NCBI RefSeq assembly: GCF_000011005.1
Contig: NC_013665.1
Coordinates: 1,289,437-1,353,436 of the forward strand
Direction: 5' to 3'
Source: Methanocella paludicola SANAE
GTDB taxonomy: Archaea > Halobacteriota > Methanocellia > Methanocellales > Methanocellaceae
DNA: 64,000 nucleotides
Position numbers and translations under genes: made by a program. The notes under the pieces were generated by a model that saw only the letters and a list, made by a program, of their open reading frames with translations, was not told the DNA's origin and did no database searches. Shown piece after piece: positions 16,094-24,963 of the stretch. Position 1 is the first letter of the stretch, and every line of letters starts with the position of its first letter.

Positions 16094-18370
16094 ATGATCG
16101 ATGTTCAATCCATACTCAAGCAGCTCACGATAGAGGAAAAAGCCGCCCTCTGTATAGGTAGTGGCCCCTGGACGACCTTTAATATCGGCCGTCCGGAAGT
16201 TCCCGCGATCACCCTTGCCGACGGCCCGCACGGCCTCAGGAGGAGCAGGGATATCGATGCGAGCTTTTGTCAGAGCCTGCCCGCCACCTGCTTCCCCACG
16301 GCTTCATGCCTGGCTTCGACGTGGGACCGAAACCTCCTGTATACCATGGGCAAGGCACTTGCCGAAGAGGCCATTGCCCAGGATGTAGATCTTCTGCTCG
16401 GGCCTGGCGTGAACATGAAGCGCTCCCCGCTCGGCGGCCGTAACTTCGAGTACTTCTCGGAAGACCCATACCTGGCCGGTGAAATGGCGATCGGCATGGC
16501 CAACGGTATTCAGGAAAAGGGCGTGGGCGCGACCATAAAACACTTTGCGGCCAATAGCCAGGAGTTCAAGCGATATTTGCTAAATTCAGAGATCGACGAG
16601 CGCACATTACGTGAGATCTATTTACCCGCCTTCGAGATGGCGATAAAAAAAGCGAAGCCATGGGCGGTCATGAGCGCCTACAACAAGGTCAATGGGGTCG
16701 CATGCGCTGAAAATACCGAATTGCTTTCTATCCTGAGAGACGAATGGGGATTTGACGGTCTGGTCATGTCGGACTGGGCCGCGGTCCATAACCTGGTAAA
16801 GGCGATCGGCGCGGGATTGGACCTGGAAATGCACGGCCCCCAGCTGGTGGATATGCACGCCCTCGTCGATGCGGTCCGTTCGGGAGCCCTGGACGAAAAA
16901 GTCCTGGACCGTTCCGTATCCCGTATTCTTTCCACGATCCATAAAGCGTCAAAAACACCTAAAGGCGGATCATTCGATATCGAGAGCCATCACGACCTCG
17001 CGGGCAGGATCGCCGGCGAAGGCATGGTACTGCTAAAGAACAACGGCGTATTGCCATTAAAAGATCACGGCAGGATCGCTGTCATCGGGTTATCCGCTAT
17101 ACACCCTTATTTCCAGGGCGGAGGGGCTTCACGCGTTAACCCGACAAAAGTCGCGATACCACTGGATGAGCTACGGCGGCAGGCTCCCGGCACTCGGTTC
17201 ATGTATGCTGATGGCTATACGAACGATGGGGAGTTCCGGCAAGACATGATCGACGAGGCCACAGGAATAGCTCAATCCGCCGAAGCGGCCATCCTTTTTA
17301 TCGCCCTACCTCCTTTAACCGAATCCGAAGGTTACGACCGTGCGGATATCGACCTGCCACGCCAGCAGGTCGCCCTGATCAGATCGGTCACGGCCGTTCA
17401 GCCGAACACGGTCATCGTATTAAATAACGGGGCACCGGTCGCGATGGGCGAATGGATCGGGGACACGGCGGCCGTGCTCGAAGCCTGGATGATGGGACAG
17501 GCAGGCGGTAAAGCCATTGCGGACATACTCTATGGACACGTCAACCCCTCTGGAAAACTGGCAGAAACTTTTCCATTGAAATTATCCGACACGCCGGCGT
17601 ATCTCAACTGGCCGAGCAAGGCCAACATCGATACCAGCACCGTACGTTATGGCGAGGGGCTTTTCATCGGCTATCGCTATTATGATGCCACGGATACGCC
17701 CGTGCTATTCCCCTTCGGCCACGGGTTGAGCTATACAACTTTTTCCTATAGTAACCCACGGACGACGGCAAGCCGGTTTAAAGACGCCGATGGGACCACT
17801 GTAACGGTAGATGTGACGAATACGGGTAAAGTCGCAGGAAAGGAGATAGTCCAGGTCTATGTCCATGACCAGAAATCCTCCCTGATCCGCCCGCCGAAAG
17901 AATTAAAAGGATTCGTGAAAGTGGAGCTCCACCCGGGCGAAACAAAGACCGTATCCATCCCGCTCGATTACCGTAGCTTTGCCTACTATCATCCCTCGTA
18001 TAAACGGTGGGTGACGGAGGACGGCGATTTTGATATCCTTATCGGGGCATCCTCCGCCGATATCCGCCAGCATATCACCGTGCATCTGCAATCCGGCTCG
18101 AAATTGCGCAATCACTTAAATCACAATTCGACCGTACGCGAATGGCTCGAAGACTCCCGGGCCAGGGTCATCCTCGAGCCGATAATCCTGGGGATCATCG
18201 GGCGGATGTGCACCATGGCGGGAAGCGCAGATAGCAAGAATGGAGCCATGAATATGACGGGCGATATAATGGATGCGCCGCTCTTCGTCGTATTCAATTA
18301 TTTCGAACGATCGATACCGATGCTGCCGGAAAAAATGATGCACTATTTGATCGGCAAGGTCAATGAATAA
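16094..18370 (+). CDS. Beta-glucosidase / glycoside hydrolase family 3
   Basis: A 758-residue GH3 enzyme releasing terminal beta-linked glucose (or a similar sugar). There is no signal peptide, so it acts in the cytosol. The N-terminal barrel carries DGPHG (about 43-47), KHFAAN (149-154) and the nucleophile Asp in VMSDW near residue 227. The C-terminal sandwich domain (about 305-530) has the NNGAPV and QAGGKAIADILYG motifs; then a fibronectin III-like domain (about 570-655) and a 90-residue helical tail. AAAGG at 16081 favours the second ATG (16094) over 16088. Such enzymes are rare in methanogens; the gene resembles bacterial ones and was probably acquired. It precedes phosphofructokinase by 75 bp on the same strand. 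Confidence 0.9.
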   Translation: MIDVQSILKQLTIEEKAALCIGSGPWTTFNIGRPEVPAITLADGPHGLRRSRDIDASFCQSLPATCFPTASCLASTWDRNLLYTMGKALAEEAIAQDVDLLLGPGVNMKRSPLGGRNFEYFSEDPYLAGEMAIGMANGIQEKGVGATIKHFAANSQEFKRYLLNSEIDERTLREIYLPAFEMAIKKAKPWAVMSAYNKVNGVACAENTELLSILRDEWGFDGLVMSDWAAVHNLVKAIGAGLDLEMHGPQLVDMHALVDAVRSGALDEKVLDRSVSRILSTIHKASKTPKGGSFDIESHHDLAGRIAGEGMVLLKNNGVLPLKDHGRIAVIGLSAIHPYFQGGGASRVNPTKVAIPLDELRRQAPGTRFMYADGYTNDGEFRQDMIDEATGIAQSAEAAILFIALPPLTESEGYDRADIDLPRQQVALIRSVTAVQPNTVIVLNNGAPVAMGEWIGDTAAVLEAWMMGQAGGKAIADILYGHVNPSGKLAETFPLKLSDTPAYLNWPSKANIDTSTVRYGEGLFIGYRYYDATDTPVLFPFGHGLSYTTFSYSNPRTTASRFKDADGTTVTVDVTNTGKVAGKEIVQVYVHDQKSSLIRPPKELKGFVKVELHPGETKTVSIPLDYRSFAYYHPSYKRWVTEDGDFDILIGASSADIRQHITVHLQSGSKLRNHLNHNSTVREWLEDSRARVILEPIILGIIGRMCTMAGSADSKNGAMNMTGDIMDAPLFVVFNYFERSIPMLPEKMMHYLIGKVNE

Positions 18371-18445
18371 GCCAGCTTGAAAAAAGCCGTTCGATGGGCG
18401 GTAAAAATAATTTACTCCGTACGCCAAGTAAAACGTGGGAGCATT

Positions 18446-19408
18446 TTGAAGACCATCGGCATCGTGACCAGCGGCGGGGACGCGCCGGGCATGAACGCGG
18501 CCATACGGGCGGTCACCCGCATCGCCGCCTACAACGGCATGAGCGTCATAGGCTTTGAGCGGGGCTGGGAAGGGCTGATCTCCGGCCTCGTAAGGCCGTT
18601 AAACGCGAGGTCAGTAAGCGGCATCATCAACATGGGCGGCACGATACTGCATACGACTCGCTGCCCCCATATCCAGACATCCGAAGGCCGGGCAAAGGCG
18701 GCAGCATGTCTTGCGAAGCACAAGGTCGACGGGCTCGTGGTCATAGGCGGCGACGGCTCCTTCCGGGCGGCAAGAGCGCTGGGCGAAAAGATCGATACGC
18801 TCATGGTCGGCGTTCCGGCCACGATCGATAATGACGTCTACGGGACCGACGAGACCATCGGCTTTGATACCGCCGTCGACACGGCGATCGGCATGGTCGA
18901 TAAGATACGGGATACCGCCATCTCTCACGAAAGGATGTTCATCGTCGAGGTCATGGGCAGAAAGCGGGGTTTCCTGGCGTCCATGGTAGGCCTCACAGTG
19001 GGAGCGGAGATCATACTGGTGCCGGAAGTGCCCTTCAAAGAGCAGCGCCTGTTCGATATCATCCGGGCGAACGAGTCCATGGGTAAAAGATCGGCCATTA
19101 TCATAGCGGCCGAGGGCATCGGGGACACGCGGAAGCTGGCCCTGGACATCGAGGAGAATACGGGGCTCGAGACGCGGCTTAGCGTCCTGGGCTATGCCCA
19201 GCGGGGAGGCAGCCCCACGGCAAGGAGCCGCTATCTGGCCAGCGAGTTCGGCAGCAAGGCCGTTGAGCTGTTATCGGATGATAAAGGAGGCCTCATCACC
19301 ACCCTCAGGGAGGGCAGAGTGATGAGCTTCAGCCTCGAGGAGTCCGTCCGGACCGAGAAGCCGCTGGACCCCGCCATACTCAAGCTCGCTGAGATACTGG
19401 CCACATAG
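18446..19408 (+). CDS. pfkA: 6-phosphofructokinase, ATP-dependent type
   Basis: A 320-residue glycolytic kinase that phosphorylates fructose 6-phosphate. The TTG at 18446 after GTGGGAG gives a start LKTIGIVTSGGDAPGMNAAI and exactly the 320-residue length of bacterial PfkA; an open frame runs further up to 18377 but is not conserved in character. GGDGS at 101-105 is the ATP-type signature (PPi enzymes have GGDD). PATIDND (about 124-130) holds the catalytic Asp, and MGRKRGF and AQRGGSPTARSR bind substrate. Methanogens usually use ADP-dependent kinases, so transfer from bacteria is likely. It sits behind the GH3 gene, suggesting a small sugar-use operon. Confidence 0.9.
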   Translation: MKTIGIVTSGGDAPGMNAAIRAVTRIAAYNGMSVIGFERGWEGLISGLVRPLNARSVSGIINMGGTILHTTRCPHIQTSEGRAKAAACLAKHKVDGLVVIGGDGSFRAARALGEKIDTLMVGVPATIDNDVYGTDETIGFDTAVDTAIGMVDKIRDTAISHERMFIVEVMGRKRGFLASMVGLTVGAEIILVPEVPFKEQRLFDIIRANESMGKRSAIIIAAEGIGDTRKLALDIEENTGLETRLSVLGYAQRGGSPTARSRYLASEFGSKAVELLSDDKGGLITTLREGRVMSFSLEESVRTEKPLDPAILKLAEILAT

Positions 19409-19594
19409 GGCTTAACGGGCTATATAAAGCGCTCAGTCATGAAATTCTTGATGGGCAGTCTCGAAAAAGCTATTTACCATTAAAACGTTTATTAGTTTCG
19501 TTAATTAAAACGGCCTATTAGAAAAAACGATGGGAGGAGGCCGAACAGTTATTTGTGCCATAATGGCTCAAATAAACTCATAGAAGGTATATTT
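19409..19594 (+). promoter_or_regulatory. mtd upstream region with a 17-codon leader frame
   Basis: AT-rich DNA here carries two direct copies of TAAAACG...TATTAG (19481-19495 and 19506-19521). A strong Shine-Dalgarno-like GGGAGGAGG lies at 19532-19540, too far from the mtd ATG at 19595. A short frame, ATG 19530 to TAG 19583 (MGGGRTVICAIMAQINS), ends 11 bp before mtd. It may be a leader peptide or chance. Confidence 0.3.
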
Positions 19595-20422
19595 ATGACC
19601 GCAAGAGTTGGAATCGTTAAGTTAGGAAACCTTGGAACCTCAAGGTACATAGACCTCATTCTCGATGAGAGGGCAGACAGAGACATATACGTCAGGACCG
19701 TTGGCACCGGCGCAAAGCTGGGCGAGGCCGAGGCGGACGAGGCAGTCGCAAAGATCCTGGAGTTCAAGCCCCAGTTATGCATCGTCATCAGCCCGAACGG
19801 CGCATTACCCGGCCCGACCAAGGCCAGGGAAGCCATCAAGGCCGCCGGCGTACCGACCATCGCTATCTCGGACGTCCCCATGATGAAGGTCAAGGACGAC
19901 CTCAAGGCGAAGGGCCTGGGCTACTTCATCGTCAAGTGCGACTCGATGATCGGCGCCCGCAGGCAGTTCCTGGACCCCACCGAAATGGTGCTGTTCAACG
20001 CCGACATGACCAAGGTGCTCGCCGAGACCGGCGTAGTCAGGCTCATCCAGACCGAGCTCGACAAGTGCATCGACATGATCAACGCCGGCCAGCCCGTAAC
20101 CGTACCGCAGATCGTCATTGACGCCGCCAAGGCAGTCCCGATGGCCGGCTACACGAACCCGTACGCCCAGGCAAAGGCGTTCGCCGCGTTCGCCGCCGCC
20201 GAGAAAGTCGGCGACCTCGACCTGCTCGGCTGCTTCATGCAGAAGGAAATGGAACAGTACATCATCACCGTCGCCAGCGCTCACGAGCTGCTCCGGACCG
20301 CCGCACTGCTGTGCGACCAGGCCAGGGAGCTCGAGAAGGGCGGTAACTCGATCAAGAGGACCCCCCACGCAGCAGACGGCAAGGTCCTGTCCAAGACCAC
20401 GCTGGTCTCCAAGCCTGAGTAA
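19595..20422 (+). CDS. mtd: F420-dependent methylenetetrahydromethanopterin dehydrogenase
   Basis: A 275-residue core methanogenesis enzyme that reduces methenyl-H4MPT to methylene-H4MPT with F420H2. The start MTARVGIVKLGNLGTSRYIDL, the GTGAKL turn, ISPNGALPGPTKARE and the stretch KCDSMIGARRQFLDPTEMVLFNADM are all typical of Mtd; the length fits the family (about 275-280). The codon use is the most biased in the window, nearly all C or G in third positions, as expected of a highly expressed gene. The ATG at 19595 follows GAAGGT; a TTG in frame at 19553 is not favoured. It stands alone and ends in a hairpin terminator. Confidence 0.97.
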   Translation: MTARVGIVKLGNLGTSRYIDLILDERADRDIYVRTVGTGAKLGEAEADEAVAKILEFKPQLCIVISPNGALPGPTKAREAIKAAGVPTIAISDVPMMKVKDDLKAKGLGYFIVKCDSMIGARRQFLDPTEMVLFNADMTKVLAETGVVRLIQTELDKCIDMINAGQPVTVPQIVIDAAKAVPMAGYTNPYAQAKAFAAFAAAEKVGDLDLLGCFMQKEMEQYIITVASAHELLRTAALLCDQARELEKGGNSIKRTPHAADGKVLSKTTLVSKPE

Positions 20423-20432
20423 AGTTGATCCA

Positions 20433-20470
20433 TGCGTGAGTGATCCTCACGCACTCTCTTTTTATTTTTA
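20433..20470 (+). terminator. Hairpin terminator after mtd
   Basis: TGCGTGAG (20433-20440) pairs perfectly with CTCACGCA (20446-20453) around a 5-base loop, and is followed by a T-rich run up to about 20470. It starts 10 bp after the mtd stop. Confidence 0.7.
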
Positions 20471-20581
20471 ATTAGTGTTTTCAGTAATCCCGTGTTTACG
20501 TTTTGATCGCTCGATTAATAGCTTAACGATAAATATTTACTTACTAATTATTATATTATTAAGCACATGAGGAGCATGATC

Positions 20582-21103
20582 ATGGCCAGTAAGACCAGTA
20601 AAAATAACCCAAGAAAGAAAGCCGGTGATGACGGGGTAATTAAGCTGCCCGCGATGACGAAGAAAGAAACGGACGCGCTATTAAAAAGCTGCCAGGTCTG
20701 TCGTATGGCGCTCAACGACCGCGTATGTCCGTACCTTATTTGCCTGGACTACGTCTATACAGGGGGAAAAATGTACTTCCATTTCGCCGACTACGGGCGA
20801 AAGATGGACCTGATACGGAAGGACCCCCATGTAAGCGTTGAGCTGGACTCATATAATAAGAGCGTGACAGAATACCAGAACGCCACGTTCATGGGCAGGC
20901 TGTCGCCGGTGACGGATGCGTCGGAGAAGAAGCGCGCATCGGCTGCCCTTGTAAAAGCCATCCGGCCACGGACCGGGGCGAAGAAGGTCGCGGCGAGGCA
21001 TGGCTACGATAAGCTCGACGAGAGCCTGTTCGCGTCGGGCGATTCGATGCTCATGCGCCTGGACGTCGAAGAGTACGTCGCCCTCAAGTCGCCGGGCAGT
21101 TAG
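20582..21103 (+). CDS. Pyridoxamine 5'-phosphate oxidase-family flavoprotein (NimA-like)
   Basis: A 173-residue protein of the split-barrel FMN-binding superfamily. A lysine-rich tail of about 20 residues precedes the domain that begins LPAMTKKETDALLKSCQVCRMAL. The pattern PYLICLDYVYTGGKMYFHFADYGRKMDLIRKDPHVSVELD is characteristic of the pyridoxamine oxidase-like/NimA group. The family includes nitroimidazole reductases and heme- or F420-binding proteins; the cofactor and substrate here are unknown. The ATG at 20582 has AGGAG seven bases upstream; in-frame ATGs at 20567 and 20576 are alternatives. A TATA-like ATTATTATATTATTAA precedes it. Confidence 0.78.
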   Translation: MASKTSKNNPRKKAGDDGVIKLPAMTKKETDALLKSCQVCRMALNDRVCPYLICLDYVYTGGKMYFHFADYGRKMDLIRKDPHVSVELDSYNKSVTEYQNATFMGRLSPVTDASEKKRASAALVKAIRPRTGAKKVAARHGYDKLDESLFASGDSMLMRLDVEEYVALKSPGS

Positions 21104-21158
21104 ATCTTAAAATAAGCAAATCCTTTTTTATTATCCCGGTCATATTCCAGTATACTCT

Positions 21159-22847
21159 ATGCCCCAGCGAATATCGGACGTCAAGATACGCAGCATCCTG
21201 CAGTCGCCATACCTCGCATATCCTGCAGGCATACTGGCGCTCATTCTGTTATATACGTGTATTTTCATGCTGATGCCCGGGGAGTTCAACGCCCATGACA
21301 ATGATATACTGACCGCCATCTACTGGGTCGTGGTCACCATGACGACGACCGGCTTCGGGGACATCTACCCCATAACCACGCTGGGGAAAATATTCACGAT
21401 GCTCGTCATCCTCTCGGGCATCGCGATATTCTTCGCTGTCATTCTTCCGATCGTGGTCACGCCGGCCATCGACAAATGGTTCAAGTCGCCCAAAGGTAAG
21501 CCGCCGGAGCGCCTGAAAGGGCACGTAGTGGTCTGCGGCTACAACGCCCTCGTGGACTCGCTTATACGTGAGCTTGCCGATACGGGGCGGCAGTTCGTGG
21601 TCGTCGACGAGTCAGCGGAAAGTGTCCGTGCCTTACAGCTACGGGGCTACTATGCTTTGCGGGGGGATACGACGGACGAGGCCGTTCTTAAGGCAGCGCA
21701 CGTCGAGACCGCGTCCATGCTCATCGCCAACGAGGGCGAGCAGAAGGACGCCGCAGTAGTGCTGACCGCTTCACAGCTCTCGGATTGTAAGATCATCGCG
21801 CTCGTGGAGCGGCTAGAGCTGGCAGCGTTCTTAAAGCTGGCAGGCGCCGACATCGTGATATCCCCCAAGCAGATACTGGGCATCAATATGGGTATGACGG
21901 CCATCTCGTCCATTAATTTTGAAGTAACGAACGTCGTCGACCTCGGCGAGGACATGAAAATATGCAAGCTTCCCGTATACCCGGATAATCCCATGATCGG
22001 TAAGAAGCTGAAGGACCTGGGGATACGCGATAAAACGGGCGCCACCATTGTCGGGGCTTTTAAGGATGGCCGGTTCATCGTCGACCCGCCGGATGACATG
22101 GAAGTAGACGAGTCCACGGTGCTCATGGCCGTCGGCAATGACCGCCAGCTCCACAATATGAGCTCTCTGGGGCACATAGAAGGCATGCCGTGTGGCAGTA
22201 AGCGCATCATCGCCGGCTTCGGGGACGTTGGCAAGGAGGTCGCCCGCCAGTTCGATAAGAAGGGCATCTCCTATACCATCATCGACCTCAAGCCATACGA
22301 GGGCAAGGACCAGGTCATCGGCGACTCCACGGACCAGGAGACGCTTAAAAAGGCGGGCATCGAGCAAGCGTCCACGCTCGTCGTGACGCTGAACGACGAT
22401 AACAAGAATATGCTGACCTCCCTGCTGGCCAGGGGACTGAACCCTCACGTAAGCATTATCTCCAGGGCCAATATGGACCGTAACGTCGGTAAGATATATC
22501 GTGCGGGCGCCGATATCGTGACCTCGCTTTCGACCACCGGCGGAAGGACGCTGGCGACGGTCGTTGAAAAAGGCGTCCTCGAGGATGCCATCATGCTCTC
22601 GGAGAACGTCCTCCTGTATAAGTTCAACGTGAAGGGCTCGGCCGTTGAAGGCAAGGCGATACAGGATACGGCCATGAGGACGCGGACGGGCTGCTCTATC
22701 GTGGGCGTCATCGATGACGGCAAATTTACGCCTAACCCGGGGCTATCTTTCGTATTACGTCCCGACTCGATCATACTGGCTGTCGGCACCTTAAAACAGC
22801 TAGAGGCCTGCATGGCAGCTTATGGCATCACGAGGGTCGTTGAATAA
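21159..22847 (+). CDS. Potassium channel with two RCK (TrkA-N/TrkA-C) units
   Basis: A 562-residue ion channel subunit. Two membrane helices (about 19-38 and 75-100) flank a pore loop with filter TTTGFGDIYP (T64-D68 core), so it selects potassium. The cytosolic part repeats a Rossmann RCK domain twice: VVVCGYNALVDSLIREL near 118 with a TrkA-C part about 250-340, then IIAGFGDVGKEVARQF near 345 with a TrkA-C part about 475-560. The first nucleotide loop reads CGYNAL, not GxGxxG, so only the second may bind NAD(H)-like ligands. A tetramer would make the full octameric gating ring from one gene. It is followed by two PsiE-like membrane genes. Confidence 0.93.
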   Translation: MPQRISDVKIRSILQSPYLAYPAGILALILLYTCIFMLMPGEFNAHDNDILTAIYWVVVTMTTTGFGDIYPITTLGKIFTMLVILSGIAIFFAVILPIVVTPAIDKWFKSPKGKPPERLKGHVVVCGYNALVDSLIRELADTGRQFVVVDESAESVRALQLRGYYALRGDTTDEAVLKAAHVETASMLIANEGEQKDAAVVLTASQLSDCKIIALVERLELAAFLKLAGADIVISPKQILGINMGMTAISSINFEVTNVVDLGEDMKICKLPVYPDNPMIGKKLKDLGIRDKTGATIVGAFKDGRFIVDPPDDMEVDESTVLMAVGNDRQLHNMSSLGHIEGMPCGSKRIIAGFGDVGKEVARQFDKKGISYTIIDLKPYEGKDQVIGDSTDQETLKKAGIEQASTLVVTLNDDNKNMLTSLLARGLNPHVSIISRANMDRNVGKIYRAGADIVTSLSTTGGRTLATVVEKGVLEDAIMLSENVLLYKFNVKGSAVEGKAIQDTAMRTRTGCSIVGVIDDGKFTPNPGLSFVLRPDSIILAVGTLKQLEACMAAYGITRVVE

Positions 22848-22915
22848 GGGCGTATGAATAAACCTTTTATATATCGGGGTCTTTTAAGCTTTCAAATAAC
22901 CGGGTGAGCATCGAT

Positions 22916-23335
22916 ATGGCAATGGATAAGAACAGCGGCGTCGTCAGCCTGCTCGATATGGTGGAGACGGGTATTTACCTCCTGGTCGCGCTTTTCCTCG
23001 GCATCATGGCTCTCATGACGTTCTTCATCGTGGCGCTCGACCTGTCGCAGTTCGTATCGGGCGCGAGCCTGGATATCATAGACATGGCGTTGAACAGCCT
23101 TCTTGTCACGCTCATCATCGCCGCCCTGATCCAGACCGTGATCGTGTATATCAAGGTCCGCACGCTTGACCTGCGGCTCATACTGAGCGTGGGTCTGACG
23201 GCCATGATCCGGCGCGTGCTGGTCTTCGGTGTCGAGAAGACCATCACCTGGGAGCAGATGGCAGTCACGGCGCTGCTCATCCTCGTCATCATCCTCGGCA
23301 TCTGGCTGGTCGGGGATAAAAAAGCCCAGGCATAA
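22916..23335 (+). CDS. PsiE-like (phosphate-starvation-inducible E) membrane protein 1
   Basis: A 139-residue protein with four hydrophobic helices. The core LNSLLVTLIIAALIQTVIVYIK and the charged loop LILSVGLTAMIRRVLVFG are hallmarks of the PsiE family, whose function is unknown. ATG 22916 is preceded by GGGTGAGC; a GTG at 22904 is also in frame. It has a close paralogue 36 bp downstream (identical stretch LTAMIRRVLVFGVE). A TATA-like CTTTTATATATC lies at about 22863, so the pair may have its own promoter behind the potassium channel gene. Confidence 0.75.
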   Translation: MAMDKNSGVVSLLDMVETGIYLLVALFLGIMALMTFFIVALDLSQFVSGASLDIIDMALNSLLVTLIIAALIQTVIVYIKVRTLDLRLILSVGLTAMIRRVLVFGVEKTITWEQMAVTALLILVIILGIWLVGDKKAQA

Positions 23336-23371
23336 AACCTTTAATATTTATCCGGGCCTTATTGTCATTAC

Positions 23372-23815
23372 ATGGCAACTTCCGCCCCAACGGGCTACGA
23401 CAGCTTTATCGCCGGCTTCCTCGATAAGGTCGAATCGGCCGTATATCTCTTAGTCTCCATATTCCTGGTCATAATGGCCATCATGACGCTCTTCATCGTC
23501 GGCAAGGACCTGGCCCGCTTCTTATTCGAGCCGTTCAGCCTGGAGACGCTCGTGCTCGCGCTCAACGACCTGCTCGTGACGCTTATCATCGCCGAGCTGA
23601 TCCAGACCGTGGTCGTGTATTTCAAAAGCCATCAGCTCGAGCTGAAGCTTATCCTGGCGGCGGGCCTGACGGCCATGATCCGGCGCGTGCTGGTCTTCGG
23701 CGTGGAGCCGAACATCACCTGGGAAGAGATGGCCATCACGGCGCTTCTGATCCTCATCATCACGGTCGCCATATATCTGGTGGGTGAGAAAAAGGTCAAG
23801 TTCGAGCGGGAGTGA
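23372..23815 (+). CDS. PsiE-like membrane protein 2 (tandem paralogue)
   Basis: A 147-residue paralogue of the gene just upstream, with the same four-helix layout: ESAVYLLVSIFLVIMAIMTL, LNDLLVTLIIAELIQTVVVY, then LILAAGLTAMIRRVLVFG. A Glu replaces Ala inside the second helix (IIAELIQT), which may put a charge in the membrane. It ends in KKVKFERE. Another TATA-like TTTAATATTTAT precedes it at about 23339. Its 3' end overlaps the presumed start of truA by 32 bp. Tandem duplication is clear from sequence; function is unknown. Confidence 0.75.
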   Translation: MATSAPTGYDSFIAGFLDKVESAVYLLVSIFLVIMAIMTLFIVGKDLARFLFEPFSLETLVLALNDLLVTLIIAELIQTVVVYFKSHQLELKLILAAGLTAMIRRVLVFGVEPNITWEEMAITALLILIITVAIYLVGEKKVKFERE

Positions 23816-24623
23816 GCCTCTGAAAGTCGCCTTCAAGCTGGCGTATGTCGGCACGGATTTTTCGGGCTCCCAGTCGCAGCCTGGCCGCCGTACTGTGGAG
23901 GGTGAGCTTCGCAAGGGCCTCGTCGAAAAGGGCATTATCGGTGAGAAGACTAAAGTCGAATTTTCGGGCCGCACCGACGCTGGCGTCCATGCGCTGGGCC
24001 AGGTCATAGCTTTCGTGCCCAAGAACGATAAGCTAACGGAGCCCCGGATCATAAACTCTGTCCTGCCTGCTGATATGTGGGTATACGCTAAAGCGGTAGT
24101 GCCCGATGATTTCGACCCTCGACGCCACGCCGTCAGCCGCACTTACCGGTACCTACTCTATGCCCCTGATGTTATCGAGCGCCGCATCGTCACCTACTCG
24201 CAGCTCTTCCCCGGCACGCACGACTTTACGAACTTTTCCAGCGTCGAGCCCAACAAGAACCCTGTGCGTACGGTTAAGAGCATCTCGGTCACGAAGCGAG
24301 GCGATATGTACGTTATCGACATCGAGGCCGACTCATTCTTGTGGAACATGGTGCGCAAGATCGTGACCGGCCTCAGGCTCGTGGGCTCTAACAAACGGCC
24401 GGCGCAGTGGATCGAGCAGATGCTGAAGCCGGACGAGTACCGGGAAGGCATCCCTCCCGCCCTCGCTGCCGGGCTCTATCTCATGAAGGTCGAGTATCCG
24501 GGAGTCGAATTTCTCGAAGAAGAATATTCAAAGGGTCGGGCATATCAGCGCATGCTGCATTCCTTTGAGTGGCAGTATACGATGGCTGAAGTATACGGGG
24601 AATTTAAGGATGCGATGAAGTAG
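23784..24623 (+). CDS. truA: tRNA pseudouridine(38-40) synthase TruA
   Basis: Converts uridines 38-40 of the tRNA anticodon arm to pseudouridine. The catalytic motif is SGRTDAGVHALGQV near residue 57, followed by SRTYRYLLY and FLWNMVRKIVTGL, all standard TruA signatures. The conserved domain begins LKVAFKLAYVGTDFSGSQSQP at about residue 13. The only common start codon in frame is GTG 23784, within the preceding gene; a CTG at 23820 after GGGAGTGAG would place the start exactly at the domain. The true start is therefore uncertain. Length (about 267-279) is normal. Confidence 0.93.
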   Translation: MRKRSSSSGSEPLKVAFKLAYVGTDFSGSQSQPGRRTVEGELRKGLVEKGIIGEKTKVEFSGRTDAGVHALGQVIAFVPKNDKLTEPRIINSVLPADMWVYAKAVVPDDFDPRRHAVSRTYRYLLYAPDVIERRIVTYSQLFPGTHDFTNFSSVEPNKNPVRTVKSISVTKRGDMYVIDIEADSFLWNMVRKIVTGLRLVGSNKRPAQWIEQMLKPDEYREGIPPALAAGLYLMKVEYPGVEFLEEEYSKGRAYQRMLHSFEWQYTMAEVYGEFKDAMK

Positions 24624-24701
24624 CGGATGGAAATTGCATAACTATTTATAACATGTACCCGTTATCGACGTCGCAGACCAATTTCTGCATGAGTATTTAA
24701 A

Positions 24702-24869
24702 ATGAGTTACAGTGGATTCAATGACCGGAGAAACTCCGGCCCAAGAGAGATGCACAAGGCCGTTTGCGCCGACTGCAAGAAAGAATGTGAAGTACCCTTC
24801 CAGCCCACCGAGGGCCGCCCGGTATATTGCCAGGACTGCCTTCCCAAGCACAGGAAGCCCAGGTTCTAA
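24702..24869 (+). CDS. Small zinc-ribbon protein (CxxC-x17-CxxC type)
   Basis: A 55-residue protein with CADC near residue 22 and CQDC near residue 43, the paired Cys knuckles of the small archaeal CxxC-CxxC zinc-ribbon family. An extra Cys (KKEC) sits between them. The N-terminus is polar (SYSGFNDRRNSGPRE) and the tail basic (KHRKPRF), suggesting nucleic acid or ribosome binding, which is inferred. TATA-like CTATTTATAACA at about 24641 serves it. Nothing else fills the space before the T-rich region at 24870-24960. Confidence 0.72.
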   Translation: MSYSGFNDRRNSGPREMHKAVCADCKKECEVPFQPTEGRPVYCQDCLPKHRKPRF

Positions 24870-24963
24870 AACTTTTTACTAAGTTTTAAAAGTTCACAAA
24901 ACGTGATTTTTCAAATAATACAAAGGGGTAACTCTTTGTATATCATATTTTATTTTAGCGCTT

